Shown piece after piece: positions 32,236 through 40,621 of a stretch of DNA of 64,000 bases (position 1 is the first letter of the stretch; each line of letters opens with the position of its first letter). The position numbers and the translations under genes were made by a program. Origin of the DNA: Propionimicrobium sp. PCR01-08-3 (lineage in GTDB: Bacteria; Actinomycetota; Actinomycetes; Propionibacteriales; Propionibacteriaceae). Location: NCBI RefSeq assembly GCF_030286045.1, contig NZ_CP127390.1:1364001-1428000 (forward strand). Direction: 5' to 3'. Below the pieces are notes generated by a model. It was given only the letters and a program-made list of their open reading frames with translations, was not told the origin of the DNA and made no database searches.

Positions 32236-33175
32236 TGCTCAGCTCCATCAGGAGCATTTTGTCGCGCCGGTCGATCAGACTCCGCTTCGAGCCGTCGACG
32301 CCGTCGATGTCGAGGGAAAGCCACGCACCACCTGGGGGGACGCGTGGGAATCGATGCGCCGGCGTCCGATGTTCTGGATTTCATCGGTGCTGATCGTGCT
32401 CATCATCGTTGTGGCGATCTTTCCCGGCATCTTCACCTCCGAATCGCCGAGTCAAGGCTGTTTGCTCGCCAACAGCGACGGCCGGCCCGAGCCGGGCCAC
32501 CCCTTCGGCTACACCCGGCAGGGCTGCGACGTGTTCGCCCGCGTCGTGTTCGGCGCCCGGGCCTCCGTTCAGGTCGGTCTGATCGCGACGATCATGGTTG
32601 TGATTGTCGGCGGCATCGTCGGCGCGCTTGCCGGATACTACGGTGGCTGGCTGGACGCGGTGCTCTCTCGCCTGGGCGATATCTTCTTCGCCATCCCCAC
32701 GATTCTCGGCGCGATCGTCCTGATGTCCAGTTTCCCGGCACGTAACCCGATCTTCGTTGCCCTGGTCATCGCCTTGTTCGCGTGGCCTCAGATCGCCCGT
32801 ATCATGCGCGGCGCGGTGATCAGTGCGAAACAGTCCGACTACGTGATGGCTTCGCTGGCGCTCGGTGTGTCACGTTTCCGGATCCTGCTGCGTCACGTGC
32901 TGCCGAATGCCATCGCTCCGGTGATCGCGGTCGCCACGGTCTCGCTGGGAACCTATATCGTCGCGGAGGCGACCTTGTCGTTCCTGGGTGTCGGACTCCC
33001 GCCGACGGTCATGTCATGGGGCAACGATATTTCTCAGGCCCGCGCATCGCTGACCACCAACCCCATGCCGCTGATCTATCCGGCCGGTGCACTGTCGGTG
33101 ACGGTTCTCTCATTCCTGATGCTCGGCGATGTCGTCCGAGACGCCCTTGACCCGAAGGAGCGTGCGCGCCGATGA
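32225..33175 (+). CDS. Peptide ABC transporter permease (DppC/OppC-like)
   Basis: 316 residues from ATG 32225, with GAGGA seven bases upstream. It has an OppC_N segment (RRRPMFWISSVLIVLIIVVAIFPGIF), the cysteine-containing loop typical of DppC, and the EAA loop (KQSDYVMASLALGVSRFRILLRHVLPNAIAPVI). The stop overlaps the ATPase start (ATGA). Confidence 0.92.
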   Translation: MPSNAQLHQEHFVAPVDQTPLRAVDAVDVEGKPRTTWGDAWESMRRRPMFWISSVLIVLIIVVAIFPGIFTSESPSQGCLLANSDGRPEPGHPFGYTRQGCDVFARVVFGARASVQVGLIATIMVVIVGGIVGALAGYYGGWLDAVLSRLGDIFFAIPTILGAIVLMSSFPARNPIFVALVIALFAWPQIARIMRGAVISAKQSDYVMASLALGVSRFRILLRHVLPNAIAPVIAVATVSLGTYIVAEATLSFLGVGLPPTVMSWGNDISQARASLTTNPMPLIYPAGALSVTVLSFLMLGDVVRDALDPKERARR

Positions 33176-34911
33176 CTGCAGCGCCAACCCAATCGCCGAC
33201 CACTGAGCCACTGCTGGCCATCCGTGACCTGCACGTGAGCTTTCAGACGAAGTCCGGTGAAGTGCCTGCCGTGCGCGGTGCCGACCTCACGATCTACCCG
33301 AAGCAGTGGGTCGCGATCGTGGGCGAATCCGGCTCCGGCAAATCCACCACCGCGCAGGCGATCATCGATCTGCTGCCCGGAACCGGCAGGATCAAGCAAG
33401 GCTCGATTCTCTTCGATGGCACCGACCTGTCGAAGCTGTCGTCCAAGGACCTGACCGAGGTGCGCGGCGCGCAAATCGGCTACGTGCCGCAAGACCCGAT
33501 GTCGAACCTCAACCCGGTGTGGACGATCGGCTTCCAGGTCGAAGAGGCGATCAAGGCCAACAACGTCGCGCACGGTGAACGGGCGGTGCGGGAACGGGCG
33601 ATCGAGGTGCTCACCGAGGCCGGGCTTCCGGACGCGAAGAACCGGCTCAAGCAGTATCCACACGAGTTCTCGGGCGGTATGCGACAGCGCGCGTTGATCG
33701 GCATCGGCCTGTCGGCGCGTCCGAAGTTGTTGATCGCCGACGAACCGACCTCGGCACTGGATGTCACGGTGCAGCGCCGGATTCTTGATCATCTCGAGAC
33801 TCTGACCGACGAATACGGCACCTCGGTGCTGTTCATCACCCACGATCTGGGGCTCGCCGCGGAGCGTGCGGAGCATCTGGTCGTGATGTATCGCGGACGC
33901 GTGGTGGAGTCCGGCTCGTCCAAGGAGATCCTGGCCGCACCCAAGCATCCCTACACCCAGCGGCTGGTGGCGGCGGCCCCCAGTTTGGCGTCCCGGCGTA
34001 TTCAGTCGGTGCTGCACGACGACACCGTCCAGGTTTCCGATAAGGGTGCACCCGACGAAGCGCTGCTGGAGCGCGCCGCTGAACGCGACGAGGCTGCCGC
34101 CGAGGCGTCCGGTAATTTCATCGAGATCATCGACGCCCGCAAGGTGTTCAAGCTGCGTACCCGCAAGCTGTTCGAGAGGCGTGAACTCGTTGCGGTCGAC
34201 GATGTCAGTCTCATGGTGAAGCGCGGCACCACCTCGGCGATCGTGGGGGAGTCGGGCTCGGGCAAGTCGACTCTCGCCAAGCTCTTCTTGAAGCTCGAAC
34301 CGCTTTCCGGCGGCACGATCCGGTTCGACGGCAAGGACATCAGTGGCGCCTTGGGCGGCCACGAGCTGATGGAATTCCGCCGCCGGGTTCAGCCGGTCTT
34401 CCAGGATCCGTACGGCACGCTTGATCCGCAGTACAGCGTCGGCAACACGATTGCCGAGCCACTCGCCGCGCACGGAATCGGGACGCCCGCCGAACGCCAG
34501 GCCAGGGTACGTGAACTCCTCGACCAGGTGGCGTTGCCGTCCGGCACCCGCGATCGGTATCCGAGCGAGCTTTCGGGAGGCCAGCGTCAGCGAGTCGCCA
34601 TCGCACGCGCGCTCGCCCTCAAACCCGAGGTGCTGGTGTTGGACGAGGCCGTGTCTGCTCTCGACGTTCTCGTCCAGGGACAGATCCTCAATCTGCTGAC
34701 CGAACTGCAGACCGAACTCGGGCTGACCTACCTGTTCATCACCCACGATCTGGCGGTGGTGCGGCTGGTGGCCGACAATGTCTGTGTCATGCAAGAGGGC
34801 CGGGTCGTGGAGACCGCAAACACCGATGAGGTGTTCGACAACTCCCAGCAGCCCTACACCCGTGAGTTGCTGGCAGCCATTCCCGGAGCGAATTTCGTCT
34901 TCGGCTCCTGA
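33172..34911 (+). CDS. Peptide ABC transporter ATPase, DppD-DppF fusion
   Basis: 579 residues with two complete ATPase domains. The first has Walker A GESGSGKST near residue 50, signature FSGGMRQRALIGIGL and Walker [13 protein letters not shown]. The second has GESGSGKST near 360, signature [15 protein letters not shown] and LVLDEAVSALD. The fused form is common in actinobacteria. In the second Walker B region the usual Pro-Thr after Glu is Ala-Val (DEAVSALD), which also occurs in relatives. Confidence 0.92.
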   Translation: MTAAPTQSPTTEPLLAIRDLHVSFQTKSGEVPAVRGADLTIYPKQWVAIVGESGSGKSTTAQAIIDLLPGTGRIKQGSILFDGTDLSKLSSKDLTEVRGAQIGYVPQDPMSNLNPVWTIGFQVEEAIKANNVAHGERAVRERAIEVLTEAGLPDAKNRLKQYPHEFSGGMRQRALIGIGLSARPKLLIADEPTSALDVTVQRRILDHLETLTDEYGTSVLFITHDLGLAAERAEHLVVMYRGRVVESGSSKEILAAPKHPYTQRLVAAAPSLASRRIQSVLHDDTVQVSDKGAPDEALLERAAERDEAAAEASGNFIEIIDARKVFKLRTRKLFERRELVAVDDVSLMVKRGTTSAIVGESGSGKSTLAKLFLKLEPLSGGTIRFDGKDISGALGGHELMEFRRRVQPVFQDPYGTLDPQYSVGNTIAEPLAAHGIGTPAERQARVRELLDQVALPSGTRDRYPSELSGGQRQRVAIARALALKPEVLVLDEAVSALDVLVQGQILNLLTELQTELGLTYLFITHDLAVVRLVADNVCVMQEGRVVETANTDEVFDNSQQPYTRELLAAIPGANFVFGS

Positions 34912-34947
34912 TCCATCGCACCGGTTGCCCGGGAACGTGCCGGCTGA

Positions 34948-35097
34948 GTTCGCCGATCGACCGCACGCACCTATGTGAGCAGACTGCTCGCCAAGTTGGG
35001 CGCGCGAGACCGCGCCCAACTCGTGATGTTGAGCTACGAATCCGGCCTGGTCACTCCCGGACAGATCACCGACGACGACGCCCGACCTTCATCTTGA
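34948..35097 (+). pseudogene. C-terminal HTH remnant of a LuxR/NarL regulator
   Basis: The frame TARTYVSRLLAKLGARDRAQ, followed by LVMLSYESGLVTPG, is the recognition-helix end of a LuxR_C domain. It is preceded in frame by a stop at 34945-34947, and no receiver domain is present. It is a small leftover that slightly overlaps the 3' end of erm. Confidence 0.6.
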
Positions 35098-35850
35098 TAC
35101 CTGATCCCATAGCGACGCCCACTGATCGGCGGACAAGTCTCGTGGCAGGTTGCCCGGACGAATATTCGAAGCGGTCAGCGCGTGCGATACGCGTCCACGG
35201 GACAAACTCGTGGCGTTCTGGACGATACGCAGCAATGTGCCGCCGCGTCCGGTGAACACGGACCGGACGAAGTGCTCGTACGCCAATCGCTCACTACTGC
35301 ACACCAGCGGTGATGGTCTGCGCCGGACTTGCAGAATGCCGCCGTCCACACTGGGACTGGGAGTGAAGTAACGGGCCGGCACGCGTCCGCAAAGCGTGAA
35401 GCTGAACCAGGGCGCGGTCTGGGCGGTCATCATGGTGCCTCCGCCGACACCCGCACGCTTGCGTGCGACTTCCCACTGAGTCAACAGCACCGCCTGCTGC
35501 CAGAGGTCGCTACTGAGCAGCCTCCGCAAGATGGGAGTCGTGAGATGAAACGGGATGTTTCCCACGATGACGGGTTCCTGCAGCGGGTAGCTCAGCGCGT
35601 CCGCGCATCTCACGGTGACCTGTGGGAGCGCGCGCTGTAGCCGCCGCACTCGATGCTCGTCGATGTCGATGGCGGTAAGTGGACGGCCGAGCTGAGCCAA
35701 CGCCCGTGTGAGGGAACCGTCTCCGGCCCCGAGTTCGAGTATCGACTCGTCGCCAGCGGCAACGAGTTCGATGATCTGCTTGATCGTCGGTTTGTGATGA
35801 AGGAAATTCTGGCCGAGTTCGTGCCGGCCGCCGTGAATGGATCGAGGCAT
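35089..35850 (-). CDS. erm: Erm-type 23S rRNA adenine-N6 methyltransferase
   Basis: 253 residues from ATG 35850. The start GRHELGQNFLHHKPTI, the SAM motif ILELGAGDGSLTRAL and the target-base pocket VGNIPFHLTTPILRRLL are those of the Erm/KsgA family. GRHELGQNFL is typical of actinobacterial Erm proteins rather than KsgA. It is predicted to methylate A2058 and confer macrolide-lincosamide-streptogramin B resistance. A longer frame upstream has no homology. Confidence 0.82.
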   Translation of the reverse strand: MPRSIHGGRHELGQNFLHHKPTIKQIIELVAAGDESILELGAGDGSLTRALAQLGRPLTAIDIDEHRVRRLQRALPQVTVRCADALSYPLQEPVIVGNIPFHLTTPILRRLLSSDLWQQAVLLTQWEVARKRAGVGGGTMMTAQTAPWFSFTLCGRVPARYFTPSPSVDGGILQVRRRPSPLVCSSERLAYEHFVRSVFTGRGGTLLRIVQNATSLSRGRVSHALTASNIRPGNLPRDLSADQWASLWDQVSR

Positions 35851-35993
35851 GGGTGCGCTCCAAGAAAGCTGAGATGGGGCGCCCCGAGATCGGCGATGCA
35901 ACAGACGAAGATGAGGTGTGCAGATTCGCCGTTCCGAGGCGCAATGGGCTCTCGGACGGACGACGCACTCAAACGTGCAGACCGAGCGCGCCG

Positions 35994-36062
35994 TCAGGCG
36001 CGGCGATCGCGAACGCTGGGGTTGTGCGCCATCACGAAGGCGCGAATCAATGTGACACTCAC
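35994..36062 (-). CDS. Possible leader peptide upstream of erm
   Basis: A 22-codon ORF with GTG start (36062) and TGA stop (35994-35996). It ends MAHNPSVRDRRA; the nested ATG at 36032 would give 12 residues. GC-rich inverted bases (GCGCC-TGAC-GGCGC) sit across the stop. Inducible erm genes are commonly controlled by ribosome stalling on such leaders in a 100-200 nt upstream region. The assignment rests on position and layout only. Confidence 0.4.
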   Translation of the reverse strand: MSVTLIRAFVMAHNPSVRDRRA

Positions 36063-36118
36063 AACGTCGAGGCTACCAGGCCATATCCGCGATAACCCGG
36101 CCCGCTGCAAAGGCTCGA

Positions 36119-36137
36119 TTAGGTGTGGGTATCCTAA
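36119..36137 (+). promoter_or_regulatory. DtxR/IdeR-type iron box
   Basis: TTAGGTGTGGGTATCCTAA has the 19-bp form and TTAGG...CCTAA half sites of DtxR/IdeR boxes (consensus TTAGGTTAGCCTAACCTAA). It lies directly before feoA and overlaps the probable -10 (TATCCT). Iron-bound regulator should shut off feoAB here. The erm leader on the other strand starts 57 bp away and might also be affected. Confidence 0.75.
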
Positions 36138-36141
36138 ATAC

Positions 36142-36450
36142 ATGAGCAATGTCATTGGCCTGTTGTGTGAGCGGGGCCTGGATCTGATGGACGACGTCAC
36201 CGCCGGCCAGGATGGCTGTGTACCGATGAGTCAACTTCGTGCAGGGCAGCGCGGAGTCATTGCAGGTTTTCGTGATGTCGATGACATGGCAACCAGTCGC
36301 CGCCTGTTCGATCTCGGCTTTTCGAGTGGCACTGAAGTCGAGTTCATCCGACGAGCCCCACTGAGAGGTCCCCTGATGTTCCGCGTCGCGACCAATGAGA
36401 TGTTACTGCGCAAGCCAGAAGCCGATCTGGTGATCGTCCGGCCTTCATGA
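36142..36450 (+). CDS. feoA: FeoA, ferrous iron transport protein A
   Basis: 102 residues from ATG 36142. The SH3-like FeoA domain is the last about 75 residues (MSQLRAGQRGVIAGFRDVDD...LFDLGFSSGTEVEFIRRAPLRGP..FRVATNEMLLRKPEADLVIV). The ATG lies only five bases after the iron box, with no ribosome site, which suggests a leaderless mRNA. ATG 36226 would give just the core domain. It overlaps feoB by four bases. Confidence 0.85.
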   Translation: MSNVIGLLCERGLDLMDDVTAGQDGCVPMSQLRAGQRGVIAGFRDVDDMATSRRLFDLGFSSGTEVEFIRRAPLRGPLMFRVATNEMLLRKPEADLVIVRPS

Positions 36451-38378
36451 GTCACTGCGAACTACCCGCCGAGCAGGCGGCAACCGGAAGCCGGCGAATC
36501 GCCCTGATAGGCAATCCGAACGCCGGAAAATCCACCCTGTTCAACGCGTTGACCGGATTGTCCGCGAAGGTCGCCAACTATCCGGGAGTGACGGTCTCCC
36601 GCTCGGTCGGAACGATAAAGACCGCTCGCGAATCGATCGTGTTGGAGGACCTGCCGGGCACCTATTCGCTGGATCCGATCAGTCCGGACGAGAAGGTCGT
36701 CGCCGATGTCATCGACGGCGAAGGCGATCACCCGGATGCAGTGGTCGTCGTACTCGACGCCACGTCGTTGCGCCGTTCGCTGGGACTGCTGGCCCAGGTA
36801 CAACAGCTGGCGCTGCCGACTCTGGTGGTGCTCACCTTCGCCGACGAATTGGCCCGGCGCACCGGGACCGTCGATTTTGCGGCACTTTCTCGCGCGGTCG
36901 GAAACGATGTCATCGCCGTCACCTCCGGCAACCGCAACCAACTGGCCGAGCTCGTCGGCAAATTCGAGGATCCGGCTGGCTGGCAGCAGCCGATGGTGCC
37001 CGCGCCGACCAACCCCAGGCAACTGACGGCCTGGGTGGATTCTGTGCTCGCGAGCGCCTCCTACCGCAATCCCGAGCCCGATAGCCGTACTCGCCGAATT
37101 GATTCGGTTCTCCTGCATCCTGTCTGGGGAACGCTCATCTTCGTCGCAACCATGATCGTGTTCTTCCAGGTCATCTTCACCGTGGCCGCTCCGCTGCAGG
37201 GACTGATCGAAACTTTCTTCGGCTGGCTCGGAGAACTTGTCAGCACGCACATCACGATCGGATGGCTGGCCGGGCTCCTCGGAAACGGGATCATCGGGGG
37301 AGTCGGCAGCGTCCTGGTATTCCTGCCGCAGATTGCTTTGCTGTTCGCGATGATCGAGATCTTCGAAGCCACCGGGTACATGTCCCGGGTGGCCTTCCTG
37401 ATGGACAAAGTGATGGGCCAGGCCGGACTCGAGGGGCGTGCTTTCGTCGCCATGCTCTCCTCGGTTGCCTGTGCTGTGCCCGGAATCATGGCGACCCGCT
37501 CCCTGCCGTCGGCACGCGACCGGATAGCGACGATGATGACGGCGCCGCTGATGACCTGCTCGGCAAGGCTGCCGGTCTACACGATGCTGATCGCGATGCT
37601 GGTGCCCTCCGACGCGAGGTTCGGCCCGCTCGGGCTGCAAGGTCTGGTGCTGTTCGCGATGTATCTGCTGGGCGCCTGCGCAGCGATGGCGGCGGCCTGG
37701 GTCTTCAAGCATCTGCTGCATGGCCAGGGCCGGGCGCTGCCGTTCTATATGGAGATGCCTTCCTACCGCGTACCACGTCTTGGTGAGATCGTGCGGGCAA
37801 TGTGGGATGCCTGTAAAGACTTCGTGATGCGCGTCGGCAAAATCATCCTGGTGCTCACCATCGCCATTTGGGCGATGCTCAGCCTTCCGGTTGTTTCTGA
37901 CCAGCAGATGTTGGCCGCGGGTGTTGATCCGGACGATTCGGCGGCCGCCGCCGAATACCAGATCGACAATTCTGTCGCGGCCGGCATCGGCAAAACGATT
38001 CAGCCGGTCTTCGAACCGCTTGGTTTCGATTGGCGAATCACGGTCGGCCTGCTCTCGGCGATGGGCGCCCGCGAGACCTTCGTGGCCACCATGGGGCAGC
38101 TGACCGCAGCCGAAGACCCGGATTCTCCCGGCGCCGCACTCGAAGAGATGACCTGGATCTCCGGGCCGCATCAAGGCGACAGACTGTTCACTCCTGACGT
38201 CACGGCCGCGTTGTTGGTCTATTTCGCTTTCGCTTTGCAGTGCACGTCGACGGTTGCCGCCCTGAGACGAGAATCCGGCAGCTGGAAGTGGCCGGGTATC
38301 GCTTTCGGCTACATGACTCTGTTGGCGTGGGTGTCGGCTTTCGTCGTCAGGGCTCTCGTGAAGGCTCTGGTTGCGTGA
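36447..38378 (+). CDS. feoB: FeoB, ferrous iron transporter
   Basis: 643 residues. The G domain has G1 GNPNAGKS (residues about 22-29), G2 in YPGVTVSR and G3 DLPGTYS. The position of G4 reads LTFADE where NxxD is usual. The membrane part has the paired Gate motifs (SSVACAVPGIMATR and YFAFALQCTSTVAALRRE), so transport residues are retained. The middle is typical of FeoB_C and nucleoside-recognition domains. It is slightly shorter than E. coli FeoB. It brings Fe2+ into the cell. Confidence 0.93.
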   Translation: MSHCELPAEQAATGSRRIALIGNPNAGKSTLFNALTGLSAKVANYPGVTVSRSVGTIKTARESIVLEDLPGTYSLDPISPDEKVVADVIDGEGDHPDAVVVVLDATSLRRSLGLLAQVQQLALPTLVVLTFADELARRTGTVDFAALSRAVGNDVIAVTSGNRNQLAELVGKFEDPAGWQQPMVPAPTNPRQLTAWVDSVLASASYRNPEPDSRTRRIDSVLLHPVWGTLIFVATMIVFFQVIFTVAAPLQGLIETFFGWLGELVSTHITIGWLAGLLGNGIIGGVGSVLVFLPQIALLFAMIEIFEATGYMSRVAFLMDKVMGQAGLEGRAFVAMLSSVACAVPGIMATRSLPSARDRIATMMTAPLMTCSARLPVYTMLIAMLVPSDARFGPLGLQGLVLFAMYLLGACAAMAAAWVFKHLLHGQGRALPFYMEMPSYRVPRLGEIVRAMWDACKDFVMRVGKIILVLTIAIWAMLSLPVVSDQQMLAAGVDPDDSAAAAEYQIDNSVAAGIGKTIQPVFEPLGFDWRITVGLLSAMGARETFVATMGQLTAAEDPDSPGAALEEMTWISGPHQGDRLFTPDVTAALLVYFAFALQCTSTVAALRRESGSWKWPGIAFGYMTLLAWVSAFVVRALVKALVA

Positions 38379-39007
38379 TGACCCCTCCAGTGGCGTCCCA
38401 TCCCATGGCATCGCGAGAGACCGGCCACGTGTCTGCCGGCGAAGACGATGAGATGCGTCCGGTCGCCATGCACCCCGAGCCCGTGCCGCATGATCCGGCG
38501 GCGCTGCGCTGGGTCGTCGGCGGCGCACAGCTGTCGTCCGGTTTACTGACGGACGCACCCGGGCGGCTCGGCGAGATGCTTCACGCCCAGGTCATTTCCA
38601 AGGCGATAGTCGAGCCCGGAGCGGTATGGCTATGGGTGGCCGACGGATCGTCCTGGCACGATATCGGCGCCGAGACCAGGGAAGCCCTCACACAGGCACT
38701 TTCGCACCCCGAGCTTTGGACGATTGTCCCGGACGATGACCAGGTGCTCCGGCTGGTCGCGACCGATGTGATTTCCGGTCAGCTGGCCGACTGGATCGCC
38801 TCGCATGGGGGACGAATTACATTGGTGGACGCCGGCCACGACACCATCAAGGTTTCACTGGAGGGCAACTGCAAGGGCTGCCCGGCAGCGGGCCTCACCA
38901 TGCATGGGCGAATCCAGACCGCCGTCAGCAAGCGGCTGGGGCATGCGGTCTCGGTAACCGCTTGCACACCGCCTGTCAGGCACCGCTGGAGCAGACGAAA
39001 CAAGTAG
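38378..39007 (+). CDS. NifU-like Fe-S scaffold protein
   Basis: 209 residues from ATG 38378, overlapping the feoB stop. The C-terminal NifU domain (about 140-205) contains GNCKGCPAAG, the CxxC that holds a bridging Fe-S cluster. The N-terminal part (LRWVVGGAQLSSGLLTDAPGRLGEMLHAQVISKAIVEPGAVWLWV) looks like a diverged Nfu_N domain. Co-transcription with feoAB links iron entry to cluster assembly. Confidence 0.8.
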   Translation: MTPPVASHPMASRETGHVSAGEDDEMRPVAMHPEPVPHDPAALRWVVGGAQLSSGLLTDAPGRLGEMLHAQVISKAIVEPGAVWLWVADGSSWHDIGAETREALTQALSHPELWTIVPDDDQVLRLVATDVISGQLADWIASHGGRITLVDAGHDTIKVSLEGNCKGCPAAGLTMHGRIQTAVSKRLGHAVSVTACTPPVRHRWSRRNK

Positions 39008-39023
39008 CTGGCCCCCAACCGCT

Positions 39024-39533
39024 CTACGTCTCGCTGCTGTAGGTGGCCTTCAGCGTGTACTCGTCGAGAACATGCCCGTCCATCTTGCGGTAAAGCACGT
39101 TGTAGTTGAACCCATCGTCCAAGTCGAGTTCGGTGTCCAGGGCATAGACGTGCAACTCGTAGATGTGCTCGCCGTCCGAGGGGGCCGGTCCGCCGTACCT
39201 GCTGCATTCCTCGCGGGAAAGATTCCCGCCTTGCGGGCTGATCCAGCTGTTGACGCCTTGCACCCAGCCCTGCGCGTCCATGCTTTCGTTCTCGGCAAGA
39301 TCCCGTTTGGTGATGTTCGCGGCAGTCCAGTGAATCCACGAGAACCCGCCATTGGAGGGAAAGTCGTCTTTATCCTCCAGCACCAGGGCGAAAGACTCCG
39401 TTCCCGCCGGTACGCCTTCGATCTTGATGGGCATGGAGTACGTCGGCACCCCATGCGCGCTGACCGGCCCGCGCATCCCGTATTTGTCGCCGATAACGCC
39501 GTCTTCCACGGCCTTGCTGGTGACAATCATCAT
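39024..39533 (-). CDS. YbhB/YbcL family PEBP-like protein
   Basis: 169 residues. The PEBP ligand motif appears as FALVLEDKDDFPSNGGFSWIHW, with C-terminal YGGPAPSDGEHIYELHVYALD. The family binds anionic ligands and its bacterial role is unknown. It is the last gene of a four-gene minus-strand group, convergent with the NifU-like gene. Confidence 0.85.
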   Translation of the reverse strand: MMIVTSKAVEDGVIGDKYGMRGPVSAHGVPTYSMPIKIEGVPAGTESFALVLEDKDDFPSNGGFSWIHWTAANITKRDLAENESMDAQGWVQGVNSWISPQGGNLSREECSRYGGPAPSDGEHIYELHVYALDTELDLDDGFNYNVLYRKMDGHVLDEYTLKATYSSET

Positions 39534-39584
39534 TTCTCCCTTGACCGACGACCGCTGTCCGCGAAAGACGCTACCTTATGAGCG

Positions 39585-39725
39585 TTATTCGCCGACTGCG
39601 CGCCTCACGAGGTCGCGTAGCCGCTGCTCGACCTCGCCGGTGGCATTGATCACGGCGAATGACGTCGCCCACATATCGCCGTCGTTCAGGGTGGCGTCTT
39701 CGCTGAATCCGTTCTTGTCAGCCAT
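39585..39725 (-). CDS. Small protein of 46 residues, function unknown
   Basis: MADKNGFSEDATLNDGDMWA begins a 46-residue ORF with GTGAGG seven bases before the ATG. It sits nine bases after the VOC stop and before the PEBP gene, all in one direction. It contains no membrane segment or recognisable motif. Good ribosome site and operon context support it; homology is unknown. Confidence 0.5.
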   Translation of the reverse strand: MADKNGFSEDATLNDGDMWATSFAVINATGEVEQRLRDLVRRAVGE

Positions 39726-39734
39726 GTCAGTGCC

Positions 39735-40157
39735 TCACTTCTTACTCGGTTTGTTTTCCTGAATGCGGATGAGGTTGCCTGCCGGGTCGCGGATTGCGGC
39801 ATCGCGCAGCCCGTAATCTTGTTCGATCGGTTCTTGGACGATCTCGGCTCCGGCCGCCTCGAGTTTTTCGAAGGTGGCGTCCAAGTCATCGGTGGCCAGA
39901 TTGATGCCGAAGATTGTGCCCTTGGCGACCAGGTCGACAACGAACTGGCGGTCTTCGTCCGACACTCCGTTGCCGACACCGGCCGGGTGCAGCACGATCG
40001 CGGTGTCTGGCTGGTTGGGCGGCCCGACGGTGATCCATCGCATCTGCTCGTAGCCGACATCGAGACGAACCTCGAATCCCAGCACGTCGCGGTAGAACCT
40101 GAGTGACTCGTCCGCGTCGAGCTGCGGAAGGAAACTGGAATGAATAGTGATGGTCAT
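39735..40157 (-). CDS. VOC-family (glyoxalase-like) protein
   Basis: 140 residues with two beta-alpha-beta-beta-beta modules: DADESLRFYRDVLGFEV at the start and FGINLATDDLDATFEKLEAAGAEIVQEP...AAIRDPAGNLIRIQE at the end. It belongs to the glyoxalase/bleomycin-resistance/dioxygenase fold. The reaction is not predictable. An AraC regulator lies just upstream. Confidence 0.85.
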   Translation of the reverse strand: MTITIHSSFLPQLDADESLRFYRDVLGFEVRLDVGYEQMRWITVGPPNQPDTAIVLHPAGVGNGVSDEDRQFVVDLVAKGTIFGINLATDDLDATFEKLEAAGAEIVQEPIEQDYGLRDAAIRDPAGNLIRIQENKPSKK

Positions 40158-40185
40158 GTCATTCAGGCTACGGGGCGTGGCCTGC

Positions 40186-40599
40186 TCAGACTTCTCGATT
40201 CCTGACCGGTTTGGTTATCTGTTTGGCGATGCAAGGCAGCATTCCCGGCCGGAATGGTGCATCCCGCCTGCGGTAGACGCTCGGTGGTACTCCCACCGGC
40301 TCGGTGAAGCGAGTGCTGAAGGTGCCCAGCGACGAGAAACCCACCTCGAAACAGACGTCGGTGACCGAGAGATCGCCGCGCCGTAGCAGCGCCATGGCCC
40401 GCTCGACCCGTCGTGTCATCAGGTATTGATAAGGCGATTCGCCGTAGACCCGTTTGAATTCCCGGCTGAGATGCCCGGACGACAGGTACACCTCGCGCGC
40501 CAGCGACTCCACATCGAGCGGCCGGGCGTACTCGCGGTCGATGCGGTCGCGCACCCTCCTCAGCAGCACGAGGGTAACTATGTCAGGACGCTGCGCCAT
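40186..40599 (-). CDS. Short AraC-family regulator
   Basis: 137 residues, essentially just the two-HTH AraC DNA-binding domain (LRRVRDRIDREYARPLDVESLAREVYLSSGHLSREFKRVYGESPYQYL...DVCFEVGFSSLGTFSTRFTEPVGVPPSVYRRR). It has no ligand domain, like SoxS/MarA. It precedes the VOC gene by 28 bp and probably regulates it. Confidence 0.87.
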   Translation of the reverse strand: MAQRPDIVTLVLLRRVRDRIDREYARPLDVESLAREVYLSSGHLSREFKRVYGESPYQYLMTRRVERAMALLRRGDLSVTDVCFEVGFSSLGTFSTRFTEPVGVPPSVYRRRDAPFRPGMLPCIAKQITKPVRNREV

Positions 40600-40621
40600 G
40601 GCACCATTGTCCGCCCCTGGG

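Noticed and set aside
33076-35019. Long minus-strand ORF over the peptide-transporter ATPase
   Set aside because: It mirrors codon bias of the real plus-strand double ATPase; no recognisable domains.
36462-38558. Long minus-strand ORF over feoB
   Set aside because: Product is His/Gln/Arg-rich low complexity, antisense to a full FeoB.
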